50,363 nt of DNA from PWND01 sp964601515 (GCA_964601515.1 CAZRNU010000008.1:1-50363); one strand, 5' to 3'. Positions 32,559 through 41,719 are shown, counted from the first letter of the stretch. Translations and numbers: made by a program. Notes: generated by a model from the sequence alone, not told the origin.

Positions 32559-33590
32559 CTACTTCAATAATTTCTTTAAATGACTGATGAAATTATCTAC
32601 ATCATCAGCAGTAGTTTGAAAATGAGTCATCCAACGCACTTCATTTTTCTCATCATCCCAAACATAAAAGAAATATTCTTTCTGAAGCGGCTCTATAATT
32701 GAAGGAGGAACAACAGCAAATATTGCATTTGTTTCTATAGGCTGAGTTATTTTAATTTCAGGAATTTCCTCTAGTTTTAGTTCAAGATATTTAGCCATTT
32801 TATTAGCATGGCGAGCATTCTTAAGCCAAAGATCATCATAAAACATTGCATTGAATTGCGCTGAAATATACCTCATTTTAGAGGCAAGTTGCATAGATTG
32901 CTTTCTGATGTATTTAAAGTCGCTTGCAAGTAAATTGTTTATAAATACAACAGCTTCGCCATACATCATTCCATTTTTTGTACCTCCAAATGAGATAACA
33001 TCAACTCCTGTGTATGTTAATAATTCTGCTAGTGATATGTTTAATGCTGCTATTGCATTAGCAATTCTGGCTCCGTCTATATGCAAATACATATCATGTT
33101 CGTCAGCAAAATGAGCAAGTTTTAGAATTTCCTCCGGTTTATATAATGTACCTAATTCTGTAGGTTGAGATATTGATATTACTTTTGGTTGAGAATGATG
33201 TTCAAATCCTTTCGAATGCAGAAATTTTTTAATATCATCAACAGAAATCTTTCCATTTGAGGTTTTTACAGTAAGTAGTTTACATCCTGAAAACTTTTCC
33301 GGAGCTCCACATTCATCGTTATTCATGTGTGAGGTTTCCGCTGTAATAATGCCATTAAAGGAGTGTGTTAAGTTGCTTATTGCTGAAACATTTGCTCCGG
33401 TTCCGTTAAAAACAAAAAACACCTCAACCTCAGATTGAAAGTAATGTCTGAATTTTCTTTCGGCATCTGATGTATAGATGTCGTCACCATATGCTATTAC
33501 ATCACCTTTGTTTGCCTCGGATAATGCTTGCATAACTTTTTCATGTACGGGGGCATTATTATCGCTGGCAAAACTTCTATTTATTATCAT
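32559..33590 (-). CDS. Threonine aldolase / beta-eliminating lyase family PLP enzyme
   Basis: The 343-residue fold-type I PLP enzyme resembles low-specificity threonine aldolase (LtaE), which splits threonine to glycine and acetaldehyde. Landmarks are NGTGANVSAIS (62-72, phosphate-binding), ETSHMNNDECGAPE (85-98), the PLP-ring Asp172 in HIDGARIANA, and the Schiff-base Lys205 in SFGGTKNGMMYGEA. The family also contains related lyases, so exact specificity is not sure. It stands alone, with a candidate promoter upstream at 33643-33650. Confidence 0.88.
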   Translation of the reverse strand: MIINRSFASDNNAPVHEKVMQALSEANKGDVIAYGDDIYTSDAERKFRHYFQSEVEVFFVFNGTGANVSAISNLTHSFNGIITAETSHMNNDECGAPEKFSGCKLLTVKTSNGKISVDDIKKFLHSKGFEHHSQPKVISISQPTELGTLYKPEEILKLAHFADEHDMYLHIDGARIANAIAALNISLAELLTYTGVDVISFGGTKNGMMYGEAVVFINNLLASDFKYIRKQSMQLASKMRYISAQFNAMFYDDLWLKNARHANKMAKYLELKLEEIPEIKITQPIETNAIFAVVPPSIIEPLQKEYFFYVWDDEKNEVRWMTHFQTTADDVDNFISHLKKLLK

Positions 33591-33642
33591 TTATATAAAT
33601 GTTACTGTGATTATAAAGTTGATTATGCAAAGTATCTAATAC

Positions 33643-33650
33643 CAAAATTA
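33643..33650 (-). promoter_or_regulatory. Candidate -7 element of the threonine aldolase gene
   Basis: TAATTTTG on the minus strand, about 53 bases upstream of the ATG. A TTTG occurs 14 bases further up, closer than the consensus spacing. Confidence 0.35.
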
Positions 33651-33715
33651 TAATAATTGTAAAACAAATTGTGCTTTTTATAAAGGAAATATTATTGAGG
33701 AAAAGAAATTAAGAT

Positions 33716-34441
33716 TTATTTAAATCCGATATTAATCTTAGTTTGAAACGCATTCTGCGCTAATTCTTTTAGGCAATCTTCCCAGATACTCATCGACTGT
33801 TTTTCTTCTAGAACACCTTCAGTAGTTCCCTGCATAATTGCGGAGGCTTCTTGGTATTTACCTTCTGCAATTAGTTGCATCATTCTTTCTTGGGCTTTTT
33901 CCATTGAATTATCTAATGCTTCGGATTTCTTTTTTTCTATATCAGCATATTTATCATATAAAATAGCACTCTTGCATTTATATCTTTTTGAAGAATTATC
34001 ATATTCGAGTGGGAAATAACAATGTTTTAGATGTCCATATTTTGTGAAAATATTTTCGTATTCTGATTTTGAAATGCTTTGATGAAGGAGTGCTGTCTCA
34101 TATTTATCCATAATTGCTTTAATAGCCCTATTTTCCATTGTTTTATTTTCAATTACTACTCCTGACTGTTCTATATATTTCACACGATCTATGTAAATAT
34201 ATTCAAAATAACACCTTTTTCCTGTATTTTCTGTTATAGTTTCTTCTTTTGGATTGCCACCGTGGCTATTAGCATAAAATGCTTTAACCTGATCGTAAGA
34301 ACTATTAGTTAAAAATATTCCCATATTGTCATTTCCGCCAAATGGTATAGATGCAGGGAAGATAGGAGCAACTAATACTTTTTCCTGTGCAATTGTAATT
34401 GTGCAAAAACAGAGTAATAAAATTGAAAGCAGTTTTTTCAT
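33716..34441 (-). CDS. Secreted protein of unknown function
   Basis: The 241-residue protein has a signal peptide (MKKLLSILLLCFCTITIAQ) with likely cleavage before EKVLVAP. The mature protein is polar, with a helical charged segment near residues 170-205 (KKKSEALDNSMEKAQERMMQ) and no motif I recognise. Two small Cys-containing strands (RCYFEYIYIDR, LKHCYFPLEY) may form a disulfide. It is placed between the aldolase and a beta-barrel gene that has its own terminator, so it is separately transcribed from a -7-like element 30 bases upstream. Confidence 0.75.
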   Translation of the reverse strand: MKKLLSILLLCFCTITIAQEKVLVAPIFPASIPFGGNDNMGIFLTNSSYDQVKAFYANSHGGNPKEETITENTGKRCYFEYIYIDRVKYIEQSGVVIENKTMENRAIKAIMDKYETALLHQSISKSEYENIFTKYGHLKHCYFPLEYDNSSKRYKCKSAILYDKYADIEKKKSEALDNSMEKAQERMMQLIAEGKYQEASAIMQGTTEGVLEEKQSMSIWEDCLKELAQNAFQTKINIGFK

Positions 34442-34470
34442 CTTTGTAAAAATTTTCGGGGTTAGAGTAA

Positions 34471-34478
34471 CAAAAATA
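34471..34478 (-). promoter_or_regulatory. Candidate -7 element of the secreted-protein gene
   Basis: TATTTTTG on the minus strand, 30 bases upstream of the ATG at 34441, fits TAnnTTTG. No clear -33 element. Confidence 0.4.
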
Positions 34479-34560
34479 ATGAAAACTGTTTAAAAAAGAA
34501 AATAAATTACACTAAACAACTGTAAAAACAAACAAAGGAATAATTGTAATTTCCAGACAA

Positions 34561-34590
34561 TAAAAAAGGCCGGAATAACCGGCCTTTTAA
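34561..34590 (-). terminator. Intrinsic terminator of the beta-barrel gene
   Basis: AAAAGGCCGG (34564-34573) pairs with CCGGCCTTTT (34579-34588) across a 5-base loop. On the minus strand it follows the beta-barrel stop (34609) by about 20 bases and ends in T. Confidence 0.9.
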
Positions 34591-34608
34591 AGTTTTTTAG
34601 AAAATTTC

Positions 34609-35274
34609 CTAGAACGACCAGCCTAAGCGAATTGCAGAAACAGTGTTTGGTCCGAATAAAAACAATGATGAATTGTCAACAACAGTAGTTGTAACAGTTA
34701 ATCCTCCTGTTGTTGCGGTTGTAACTACATCAGGAAATGAAGTTGAAGAAAACCCAAAACCAAATTCTGCACCTAAGTACAATCCTTTATATAAATAAAG
34801 GTCGGCACCGGCAACTAGATTCAATCCAATTGATGTAAAACCATTCAATCCTGTTTGAACAATTCTATCGTTGTTAAAGTTTGTGTTGTATTCATACTTA
34901 TAAGATCTTGTAAGGAAGCCTATTTCAGCACCAAAATAAGGAGACACTCTTTCTCCAACAGGAAAATGAATTTCAATTCCAGGTGTTAAGCCGAAATCGA
35001 TAATTCTTTCTTTCTCTTTTTCTATATTATTGATATTGTTGGGGTCCGGCAAAGAATTACCAACACTTGAAATATCAAAAAGAAAACCTAGTCTTACAGC
35101 CATGTTGTCACTTAAAAAGAAACGACCTTTAATAAAATCAAGCTGAATAGGAGCAGTGCTGAATGGTACAAAGTTTACTTCTAATGAAACATCACCGGCA
35201 GATGGCTTATTTTCTGCAACACTACCAAATGAGACAACTAAAATTAATGCTAATAATAATGTAACTTTTTTCAT
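34609..35274 (-). CDS. Outer-membrane beta-barrel protein
   Basis: From the ATG at 35274 the protein has 221 residues with a signal peptide (MKKVTLLLALILVVSFGSVAE), then alternating amphipathic strands with turns rich in Gly/Asn/Asp. It ends in AIRLGWSF, a C-terminal aromatic typical of barrel substrates of the BAM complex. It looks like an eight-stranded OmpX/OmpW-size barrel; no ligand is implied. The 35274 start is preferred over the upstream ATG at 35316: it begins the signal peptide, and the predicted transcription start lies between the two. Confidence 0.85.
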   Translation of the reverse strand: MKKVTLLLALILVVSFGSVAENKPSAGDVSLEVNFVPFSTAPIQLDFIKGRFFLSDNMAVRLGFLFDISSVGNSLPDPNNINNIEKEKERIIDFGLTPGIEIHFPVGERVSPYFGAEIGFLTRSYKYEYNTNFNNDRIVQTGLNGFTSIGLNLVAGADLYLYKGLYLGAEFGFGFSSTSFPDVVTTATTGGLTVTTTVVDNSSLFLFGPNTVSAIRLGWSF

Positions 35275-35313
35275 AATTTTATTTTTTTGATTATTAAATA
35301 AATTGAGACGATG

Positions 35314-35321
35314 CAAAATTA
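35314..35321 (-). promoter_or_regulatory. Candidate -7 element of the beta-barrel gene
   Basis: TAATTTTG (then CAT) on the minus strand fits the -7 consensus. Initiation near 35307 gives a leader of about 33 bases to the ATG at 35274 and would exclude the ATG at 35316. Confidence 0.45.
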
Positions 35322-35477
35322 TTCAAAATTTAAGTCACTTTTATATTTTTTTTTCGACAAGTAACCACTTATTGAATTTTACACAATTAATTAAACGAAA
35401 TAAAAATAAAAATGTTCATAAAAACTATGTCTTCAATAATTTCTCAAATTTTATAATCAATGAATGATGAAATTTAT

Positions 35478-35485
35478 TAATTTTG
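35478..35485 (+). promoter_or_regulatory. Candidate -7 element of the bamD unit
   Basis: TAATTTTG followed by CA, 62 bases upstream of the bamD ATG, fits TAnnTTTG. No TTTG is found at -33. Confidence 0.4.
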
Positions 35486-35547
35486 CACACCATTTATGTA
35501 AGTTATACGTTATTGACATATAATTTCTACAAATAAAACAGATTTAC

Positions 35548-36372
35548 ATGCATAAAACTCGTTCCGGAAGCATACTTACAATATTGATAATCAACATATT
35601 AGTAATTACTTCGTCTTGTAAATATCAGAAGCTTTTAAAAAGCGACGATTATGAGTTGAAGCTTGAAACAGCTATAAAGTATTTCGAAAAAGAAAGGTAT
35701 TCTAGAAGTATTAGCCTTCTTAACAGTGTTTTACCGGTTTATAGAGGTACTCAAAAAGCTGAAACAGTAAATTATTACTTTGCTATGGCTCATTATAAAC
35801 AAGGTGACTATGTTTATGCATCACATTTGTTTGTAACATTTCACCAAACATTTCCACGGAGCGAACATGCAGAGGAATTTTTCTTTCTTTCAGCATACTG
35901 CAAGTATTTACTGTCTCCAAATACAGGAAGGGATCAAACTCCTACACTTGAGGCAATTCAGCAGTTCCAAAGATTCATAAATCGTTATCCTCAGTCGTTA
36001 AAAGTTGAAGAGGCTAACAATCTAATAGATGAGCTTAGGCTTAAATTAGAAAAGAAGGCCTTTGATATGGCCATGATGTACTATAGAATTAGAAACTATA
36101 ATGCTGCGGCAACATCATTTAAAACACTGATAGTTGATTTTCCCGATATAAAATACCGTGAAGAAGCAATGTTTTATACTGCCGATTCTTTTTTTAAATT
36201 TGCCGAAAATAGTATTTTCGAGAAGCAACAGGAAAGATATGAATTAGCAGTAGATGCATATAACAAATTTATTAGAGCTTATCCTGAAAGTAAGTTTAAA
36301 CAACAAGCTGATGAAATATATCGCAAATCATCTTCAAAGCTTAATGAAATAAAACTATCTCAAACGAATTAA
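35548..36372 (+). CDS. bamD: Outer-membrane assembly lipoprotein BamD
   Basis: BamD is the TPR lipoprotein of the BAM complex that inserts beta-barrels into the outer membrane. The 274-residue protein has a lipobox ITSSC (Cys24) and about five TPR units, including AETVNYYFAMAHYKQGDY and YRIRNYNAAATSFKTLIVDF. The KYQKLLKSDDYELKLETA segment after the Cys is the usual Bacteroidota form. It heads the plus-strand run with the omega-subunit, coaBC, PorD-like and recN genes, an order conserved in the phylum as I know it. Confidence 0.93.
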   Translation: MHKTRSGSILTILIINILVITSSCKYQKLLKSDDYELKLETAIKYFEKERYSRSISLLNSVLPVYRGTQKAETVNYYFAMAHYKQGDYVYASHLFVTFHQTFPRSEHAEEFFFLSAYCKYLLSPNTGRDQTPTLEAIQQFQRFINRYPQSLKVEEANNLIDELRLKLEKKAFDMAMMYYRIRNYNAAATSFKTLIVDFPDIKYREEAMFYTADSFFKFAENSIFEKQQERYELAVDAYNKFIRAYPESKFKQQADEIYRKSSSKLNEIKLSQTN

Positions 36373-36394
36373 CATCTTTTTAATATAATTTATC

Positions 36395-36721
36395 ATGGAT
36401 TACAAAAAAGTAAAAGCTGAAACAACTACAATAACAAGGGATTTAAGAAGGTTTGACAAAGAATCTGGGAATATTTACCAATCTCTTGTTGTTATTTCAA
36501 GGAGGGCAAACCAAATTACTCTTGAAATGAAGGAAGAATTAAATAATAAACTTGCTGAATTTGCCAGTAGCACAGATAATTTGGAAGAAATCTTTGAAAA
36601 TAGAGAGCAAATTGAAATTGCTAAATTTTACGAACAGCTTCCTAAACCATCTTTGATTGCAGTTAATGAATTTTTGAATGGCAATATTTATTCAAGAATT
36701 CCTGAAAAAGAAGTTAAATAA
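36395..36721 (+). CDS. rpoZ: RNA polymerase omega subunit (Bacteroidota RpoZ-like)
   Basis: The 108-residue protein resembles the divergent Bacteroidota omega subunit: NIYQSLVVISRRANQI (27-42) matches the conserved helix that wraps the beta-prime C-terminus, and the rest is charged helix. Omega helps assemble RNA polymerase. The low-complexity C-terminus (EIFENREQIEIAKFYEQLPK) is normal for the group. It lies 22 bases after bamD and is followed by a terminator-like hairpin before coaBC. Confidence 0.85.
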   Translation: MDYKKVKAETTTITRDLRRFDKESGNIYQSLVVISRRANQITLEMKEELNNKLAEFASSTDNLEEIFENREQIEIAKFYEQLPKPSLIAVNEFLNGNIYSRIPEKEVK

Positions 36722-36741
36722 CATACTCAATATCAATCACT

Positions 36742-36780
36742 AAAGCTGCTAAAGAAATTCATCTTCTAAGCGGCTTTTTT
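36742..36780 (+). terminator. Terminator-like hairpin between rpoZ and coaBC
   Basis: AAAGCTGCT (36742-36750) pairs with AGCGGCTTT (36769-36777) with one G-T wobble, and AAGA/TCTT extends the stem after a small bulge. T6 ends at 36780. Only 23 bases separate it from the coaBC GTG start, which leaves almost no room for a promoter. Confidence 0.65.
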
Positions 36781-36803
36781 AGCTTATTAAAGAGATATAA
36801 AAA

Positions 36804-38024
36804 GTGAAGGGTAAAAAAATACTTATAGGAATATCAGGCGGTATTGCAGCTTATAAATCAGCATATCTAATTAGGTTGTTTAAAAAAGCCGGTGCTGAAG
36901 TTAAAGTTGTCGTAACTCAAAATGCTCTTGAATTTATTACTAAAGTTACTCTTGAATCTCTTTCACAAAATAAAGTTTATACCAGTGTTTTTGGCAGTGA
37001 AAATGATTATTCAACTGAGCATATTTCTCTTACCGACTGGGCTGACGTATTAGTAGTTGCACCTGCAACAGCTAACATAATTGGGAAATTTGCAAATGGA
37101 ATTGCAGATGATGCACTTTCAACAACTTTTATGGCATTTAACAGGAAAGTATTTATTGCTCCTGCAATGAACTGCAAAATGTATGAGAATTTTGCATTTA
37201 AGAATAACGTTAAATCTTTGATAGCTCAAAATGTTATCATAATAGAACCTGAAGAAGGATTCCTTGCTTGCGGCTATGAAGGAAAGGGTAGAATGGAAGA
37301 ACCGGAAGTTATATTTGATGCGGTAAAATCTTACGTCAATTCTTCAGAAACATTAAGTAATTATAGCGTTTTAATTACTGCAGGTCCTACTTATGAAGCG
37401 ATTGATCCGGTTCGTTTTATTGGCAATCATTCAAGCGGGCTTATGGGTATTGAAATAGCCAAGGCATTAGCAGATAAAGGGGCGAGAGTTAATCTAGTTT
37501 GTGGACCTAGTTCAATCTCTGTAAACCATCCAAACATAAATCGAATTGATGTTGTTTCGGCAGAAGAAATGTTCGAATCTTGTGTCTCTTTATTCCCAAA
37601 AATGAATATTGGAATTCTCGCTGCAGCAGTGGCTGATTATACTGTGATAAATCCCAAAAGTTCAAAAATAAAAAAAACTCAGGAAAATAAAGAGCTAGTT
37701 CTTAAATTGTCTCCTACAAAAGATATTCTTGCACATCTTGGCAAAATAAAAAAGAAAGGGCAAATACTTGTCGGATTTGCATTAGAGACTGATAATGAGG
37801 AAAATAATGCAGTTATTAAGCTTAAAGCAAAAAATCTCGATTTCATTGTTCTTAATTCTCTAAATGATAAAGGTGCCGGCTTCAAGTCTTCTACTAATAA
37901 AGTTTCTATATTAGACAATAAAAGCAATATACATCGTTATAATCTTAAATCTAAATCAGAAGTAGCATCTGATATTGTGAGTTTTATTCTTGATAATTTC
38001 ATTCAACAAGAAAAGAAATTTTAA
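36804..38024 (+). CDS. coaBC: Bifunctional CoaBC (phosphopantothenate-cysteine ligase / PPC decarboxylase)
   Basis: CoaBC performs two steps of coenzyme A synthesis. The 406-residue protein has the flavoprotein CoaC domain with ILIGISGGIAAYKSAYLIR (6-24), the active-site His in TEHISLTDWADVLVVAPATA, the PAMN motif (APAMNCKMYEN) and CGYEGKGRM. The CoaB domain follows with AGPTYEAIDPVRFIGNHSSG, AAAVADY and KLSPTKDIL. The start is a GTG at 36804, the only one that gives the expected KGKKILIG beginning. It is 12 bases upstream of the PorD-like gene. Confidence 0.96.
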   Translation: MKGKKILIGISGGIAAYKSAYLIRLFKKAGAEVKVVVTQNALEFITKVTLESLSQNKVYTSVFGSENDYSTEHISLTDWADVLVVAPATANIIGKFANGIADDALSTTFMAFNRKVFIAPAMNCKMYENFAFKNNVKSLIAQNVIIIEPEEGFLACGYEGKGRMEEPEVIFDAVKSYVNSSETLSNYSVLITAGPTYEAIDPVRFIGNHSSGLMGIEIAKALADKGARVNLVCGPSSISVNHPNINRIDVVSAEEMFESCVSLFPKMNIGILAAAVADYTVINPKSSKIKKTQENKELVLKLSPTKDILAHLGKIKKKGQILVGFALETDNEENNAVIKLKAKNLDFIVLNSLNDKGAGFKSSTNKVSILDNKSNIHRYNLKSKSEVASDIVSFILDNFIQQEKKF

Positions 38025-38036
38025 TAGAAAGTTATA

Positions 38037-38939
38037 ATGCAAAGAGCCATTACAATTTTGATAATTCTTCTTAATCTGCTTGTAAGATCATATGCACAGG
38101 AATTAGACTGCCGAATACAAGTATCGGCTCCTAGCTTACCGGAATCAGAAAAACTAATTCTTCAAACCTTACAATCTTCTCTTTATGAGTTTATGAATCA
38201 AAGAAACTGGACAAATTTTAAATTTAAAACAGAGGAGAGAATAGAGGCAAATATTACTATAACTATTGAAGAAAAAGCCGGTACTGATGAATATAAAGGT
38301 ACTTTGCAAGTGCAATCTCGCAGGCCTGTATTCAACTCATCATATAATTCTCCTTTAATCAATCATCAGGATAGAAATATTTCATTCAGGTATACGGAAA
38401 ATATGCCTTTAGATTATGATGATAATACCTTTATGTCTAATCTTACTGAAGTACTTGCATTTTATGCATATTTGATTATTGGTTTTGATTTTGACACATT
38501 CAGCCCAATGGGAGGAACTCCTTATTTTGAAAAAGCTCAAAATATTGTTAATAGAGCTCAAACAGCTCAGGAACCGGGATGGAAATCTTTTGAAAGTCAA
38601 AGAAACCGATATTGGATTATAGAAAATATTTTCAACTCTCAGTATGCTGCTGCACGTCAGGCTCTATACCAATATCATAGGTTAGGATTTGATACTATGA
38701 CTGAAAATATGGAGTTAGCCAGAGGTGAGATTACTCAATCACTTGAACTGCTTCAAAGAGTTCATCGTCAAAGACCGGGGAGTCTTCTAATGCAGATGAT
38801 ACTCACAGCTAAAAGTGATGAATTTGTGAATATTTATTCCCAAGCTACGCCTGTAGATCAAAATAAAGCTATTCAAATTCTTACAGAAATAGATCCTACA
38901 AATGCTGCAAAATATAGAAGAATTAACCAACAGCAATAA
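38037..38939 (+). CDS. DUF4835 / PorD-like protein (type IX secretion-associated)
   Basis: The 300-residue protein has a signal peptide (MQRAITILIILLNLLVRSYAQ) then ELDCRIQVSAP, the usual start of DUF4835 proteins, which I know as PorD in the type IX secretion literature. A conserved central block, LTEVLAFYAYLIIGFDFDTFSPMGG, supports the call. It is envelope-located. In many Bacteroidota it follows coaBC and precedes recN, as here. Its presence makes a type IX system possible in this organism, but no other T9SS gene is in the window and the gene is also found in relatives lacking it. Confidence 0.85.
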   Translation: MQRAITILIILLNLLVRSYAQELDCRIQVSAPSLPESEKLILQTLQSSLYEFMNQRNWTNFKFKTEERIEANITITIEEKAGTDEYKGTLQVQSRRPVFNSSYNSPLINHQDRNISFRYTENMPLDYDDNTFMSNLTEVLAFYAYLIIGFDFDTFSPMGGTPYFEKAQNIVNRAQTAQEPGWKSFESQRNRYWIIENIFNSQYAAARQALYQYHRLGFDTMTENMELARGEITQSLELLQRVHRQRPGSLLMQMILTAKSDEFVNIYSQATPVDQNKAIQILTEIDPTNAAKYRRINQQQ

Positions 38940-38956
38940 TTCATTCTATTCATTTT

Positions 38957-38987
38957 AGTTTTTAATCTCTCATTTTTATTAACTTTG
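38957..38987 (+). promoter_or_regulatory. Promoter of recN
   Basis: TAACTTTG at 38980-38987 matches TAnnTTTG. A T-rich AGTTTTT block about 19 bases upstream stands at the -33 position. The predicted leader is about 20 bases to the ATG at 39015. Confidence 0.5.
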
Positions 38988-39014
38988 TCCCTTAATTTTT
39001 TGCATTGATATAAT

Positions 39015-40679
39015 ATGCTTAAACAACTGCAGATAGAGAATTTTGCACTCATTAGCAAGCTTAACATTTCCTTTGATCAAGGATTTACCACTATAACAGG
39101 TGAAACAGGTGCCGGAAAATCAATTCTTCTAGGAGCATTATCTTTAATTTTGGGTCAAAGGGCAGATATTCAAACATTGCTTGACAAACAGAAGAAGTGC
39201 TTTATTGAGGGTACTTTCTGTCTTGATAATATAGATATTAAGCAATTGTTTGAAGACAACGACCTTGATTATGCCAACCCCTGCATATTCAGAAGAGAAA
39301 TTAATCAACAAGGTAAGTCTAGAGCATTTATTAATGATACTCCTGTTAATCTTTCAATTATGAAAGAAATAGGAGACAGGCTTATTGATATTCATTCTCA
39401 GCATAATAATCTTTTGGCTGCTGAAGCTTCCTTTCAGTTTGATATAATGGATAACTATTGCAAGCATCAATCAGAAATTGATAATTATAAAAGCTTGTTC
39501 AAAACATGGAAAGAGCTAATAAGGGAAAACCAAGAGTTGAAAGATAAAGAGCAAAAAGCTCGTGCAGAAAATGATTATTACGCTTTTCAGCTGGATGAAC
39601 TTGAAAAAGCAAATCTTATTGAGGGGGAATATGAAATTCTTGAATCCGAAGTTCATATACTCGAAAATGCTGAATTAATAAAGTTTAATTTTGAAAAAGC
39701 AGGCTACTTAGTTGATGAATCTGACCCTTCGGTAATAAAATCATTAAACGAAGTAAGCCATTTAATATCTGCAATTGAAAATGTATCTCCAAAATACGCT
39801 GAATTATCAACCAGAATAAAGTCAACTTATATAGAGATCAAAGATATTGCACAAGAAATAGCAACTCTTTCTGAAGATGTTCAATTCGATAAAGACAGAA
39901 TTGAAGAATTGAAGAATAGATATGATTTGTTAAACAAGTTAATGCATAAACATAATTCATCTAATTTCAACGACTTGATAAGTAAAAGGGAAGAGTTTAG
40001 AGAAAAAGTGAATTTTATTGAAAGCCTCGATGAGCAAATTATTACAAATGAGAAAAAAATTAATGATGTATTTATTGAGCTATCAGCAATTGCCAATTTG
40101 ATTTCAAAAAACAGAAAAAATAGTGTCCCCAAAATTGAATCTGAAATTAAATCATCACTTCAACAATTGGGAATGCCTAATGCTAGATTCGAAATAGAAA
40201 TTTTGCCGAATACCGAACTAACCAATAATGGCAATGACAAATTGAGATTTTTGTTTAATGCTAATTTGGGGGGTGAACTAAAAGAATTATCTAAAGTTGC
40301 CTCAGGAGGTGAATTGTCTAGGCTAATGCTTAGCATAAAATCAATGATTTCAAAGAAAAATCTTCTTCCAACTATTATTTTCGATGAAATAGATACCGGC
40401 ATTTCAGGTGAGATTGCATCAAAAATGGGAGACATTCTTAACTATATGTCAAAAAATATGCAAGTAATTGTTATAACGCATCTAGCCCAGATTGCAGCAA
40501 GAGGGAAAGAGCAACTGCTTGTTTATAAAATAAATGAAAACAATCAAACAAAAACACTCGTAAAACCTTTATACAATCAAGAAAGAATTGCAGAAATTGC
40601 CAAAATGCTTGGAGGAAATAAACCAAGCGAGGTTATGCTTCAGACTGCAAAAGAGCTCATGATGGTGAAAAACCAATAG
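39015..40679 (+). CDS. recN: DNA repair protein RecN
   Basis: RecN is an SMC-like ATPase used in double-strand-break repair. The 554-residue protein has Walker A GETGAGKS (29-36), two long coiled-coil halves (about 150-225 and 265-360), the signature VASGGELSRLMLSIK, and Walker B in TIIFDEIDTGISGE. The C-terminal HLAQIAARGKEQLLV is standard. It has its own promoter motif, so it is probably not simply part of the coaBC transcript. Confidence 0.96.
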   Translation: MLKQLQIENFALISKLNISFDQGFTTITGETGAGKSILLGALSLILGQRADIQTLLDKQKKCFIEGTFCLDNIDIKQLFEDNDLDYANPCIFRREINQQGKSRAFINDTPVNLSIMKEIGDRLIDIHSQHNNLLAAEASFQFDIMDNYCKHQSEIDNYKSLFKTWKELIRENQELKDKEQKARAENDYYAFQLDELEKANLIEGEYEILESEVHILENAELIKFNFEKAGYLVDESDPSVIKSLNEVSHLISAIENVSPKYAELSTRIKSTYIEIKDIAQEIATLSEDVQFDKDRIEELKNRYDLLNKLMHKHNSSNFNDLISKREEFREKVNFIESLDEQIITNEKKINDVFIELSAIANLISKNRKNSVPKIESEIKSSLQQLGMPNARFEIEILPNTELTNNGNDKLRFLFNANLGGELKELSKVASGGELSRLMLSIKSMISKKNLLPTIIFDEIDTGISGEIASKMGDILNYMSKNMQVIVITHLAQIAARGKEQLLVYKINENNQTKTLVKPLYNQERIAEIAKMLGGNKPSEVMLQTAKELMMVKNQ

Positions 40680-40739
40680 CTGAGAATAGTATTTAGGTTA
40701 TAGTTTTTTAATTTCAGATAAATTCAAAAATCTCATATT

Positions 40740-41606
40740 ATGGCAAATAATTTATTAAAAGGGAAAAGAGGTATTATTTTCGGTGCTCTTGATGAAAATT
40801 CAATTGCTTGGAAAGTTGCATTAAAAGCAAAAGAAGAAGGAGCAACCTTTGTTCTTACGAATGCACCTATTGCATTAAGGGCAAAAAAAATATTCGAATT
40901 AGCCGAGATGACTAATTCAGAGGTTATTCCTGCTGATATTACTCAAGTTGATGAACTTGAAAGTCTCTTAACAGAGAGCATGGCTGTTCTTGGCGGTAAA
41001 ATAGATTTTATTCTTCATAGCGTAGGTATGTCTCCAAATGTTAGAAAAGGATTGCATTATACCGAACTTGATTATAATCACATGGTTAAAACTCTTGATG
41101 TTTCGGCTATTTCATTACATAAGCTTTTACAAGTTGCTTATCATTTGGACGCAATTAGTGAATGGGGCAGTGTAGTTGCCATGTCTTATATTGGTTCTCA
41201 GCGAACTTATTCTTCATATAGTGATATGTCGCAGGCCAAAGCTATGCTTGAATCCATTGTAAGAAGCTTTGGATATCATTATGGAAGAAAAAAGAAAGTA
41301 AGGATAAATAGCATTTCTCAATCTCCAACTGTAACAACTGCCGGGACAGGTGTTAAGGGGTTTAAATCATTTTATGCTTATGCAAATAGTATGTCGCCTC
41401 TTGGTAATGCTACATCTGATAGTTGTGCTGATTATTGTGTTGTAATGTTTTCAGATTTTACCAAAATGGTAACTATGCAAAACCTGTTTCATGACGGTGG
41501 TTATTCTACAATGGGTATTAGTGATGAAGTTATGGATAACTGTTTTGTCTGTGATGATGAAGAATGTAAAGCAAAGAAAATAGAAAAGATTGTACGTAAA
41601 AAGTAG
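40740..41606 (+). CDS. fabI: Enoyl-ACP reductase FabI with Cys-containing tail
   Basis: FabI reduces trans-2-enoyl-ACP with NAD(P)H in fatty-acid elongation. The 288-residue SDR protein begins LLKGKRGIIFGALDENSIAW, and has SVGMSPNVRKG, the catalytic Tyr-x6-Lys in YSDMSQAKA and ISQSPTVTTAGTGVKGF. Its C-terminus DNCFVCDDEECKAKK (266-280) forms C-x2-C-x4-C, which I do not expect in the core enzyme. It lies 60 bases after recN and 113 bases before the acyl-CoA dehydrogenase. Confidence 0.95.
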   Translation: MANNLLKGKRGIIFGALDENSIAWKVALKAKEEGATFVLTNAPIALRAKKIFELAEMTNSEVIPADITQVDELESLLTESMAVLGGKIDFILHSVGMSPNVRKGLHYTELDYNHMVKTLDVSAISLHKLLQVAYHLDAISEWGSVVAMSYIGSQRTYSSYSDMSQAKAMLESIVRSFGYHYGRKKKVRINSISQSPTVTTAGTGVKGFKSFYAYANSMSPLGNATSDSCADYCVVMFSDFTKMVTMQNLFHDGGYSTMGISDEVMDNCFVCDDEECKAKKIEKIVRKK

Positions 41607-41626
41607 CGAACTCTGCACATAATTAA

Positions 41627-41657
41627 TTTAATCATTTAGTATATTTTTCTATCTTTG
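41627..41657 (+). promoter_or_regulatory. Promoter of the acyl-CoA dehydrogenase gene
   Basis: TATCTTTG at 41650-41657 (then CCC) matches the -7 consensus; TTTA at 41627-41630 lies exactly 19 bases upstream as a near -33 element. The leader would be about 56 bases. Confidence 0.6.
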
Positions 41658-41719
41658 CCCGATTATAAAGCGGATATTTTTATTCAAAATCATAAAGAAA
41701 AACACTAAAAATAAGCAAA

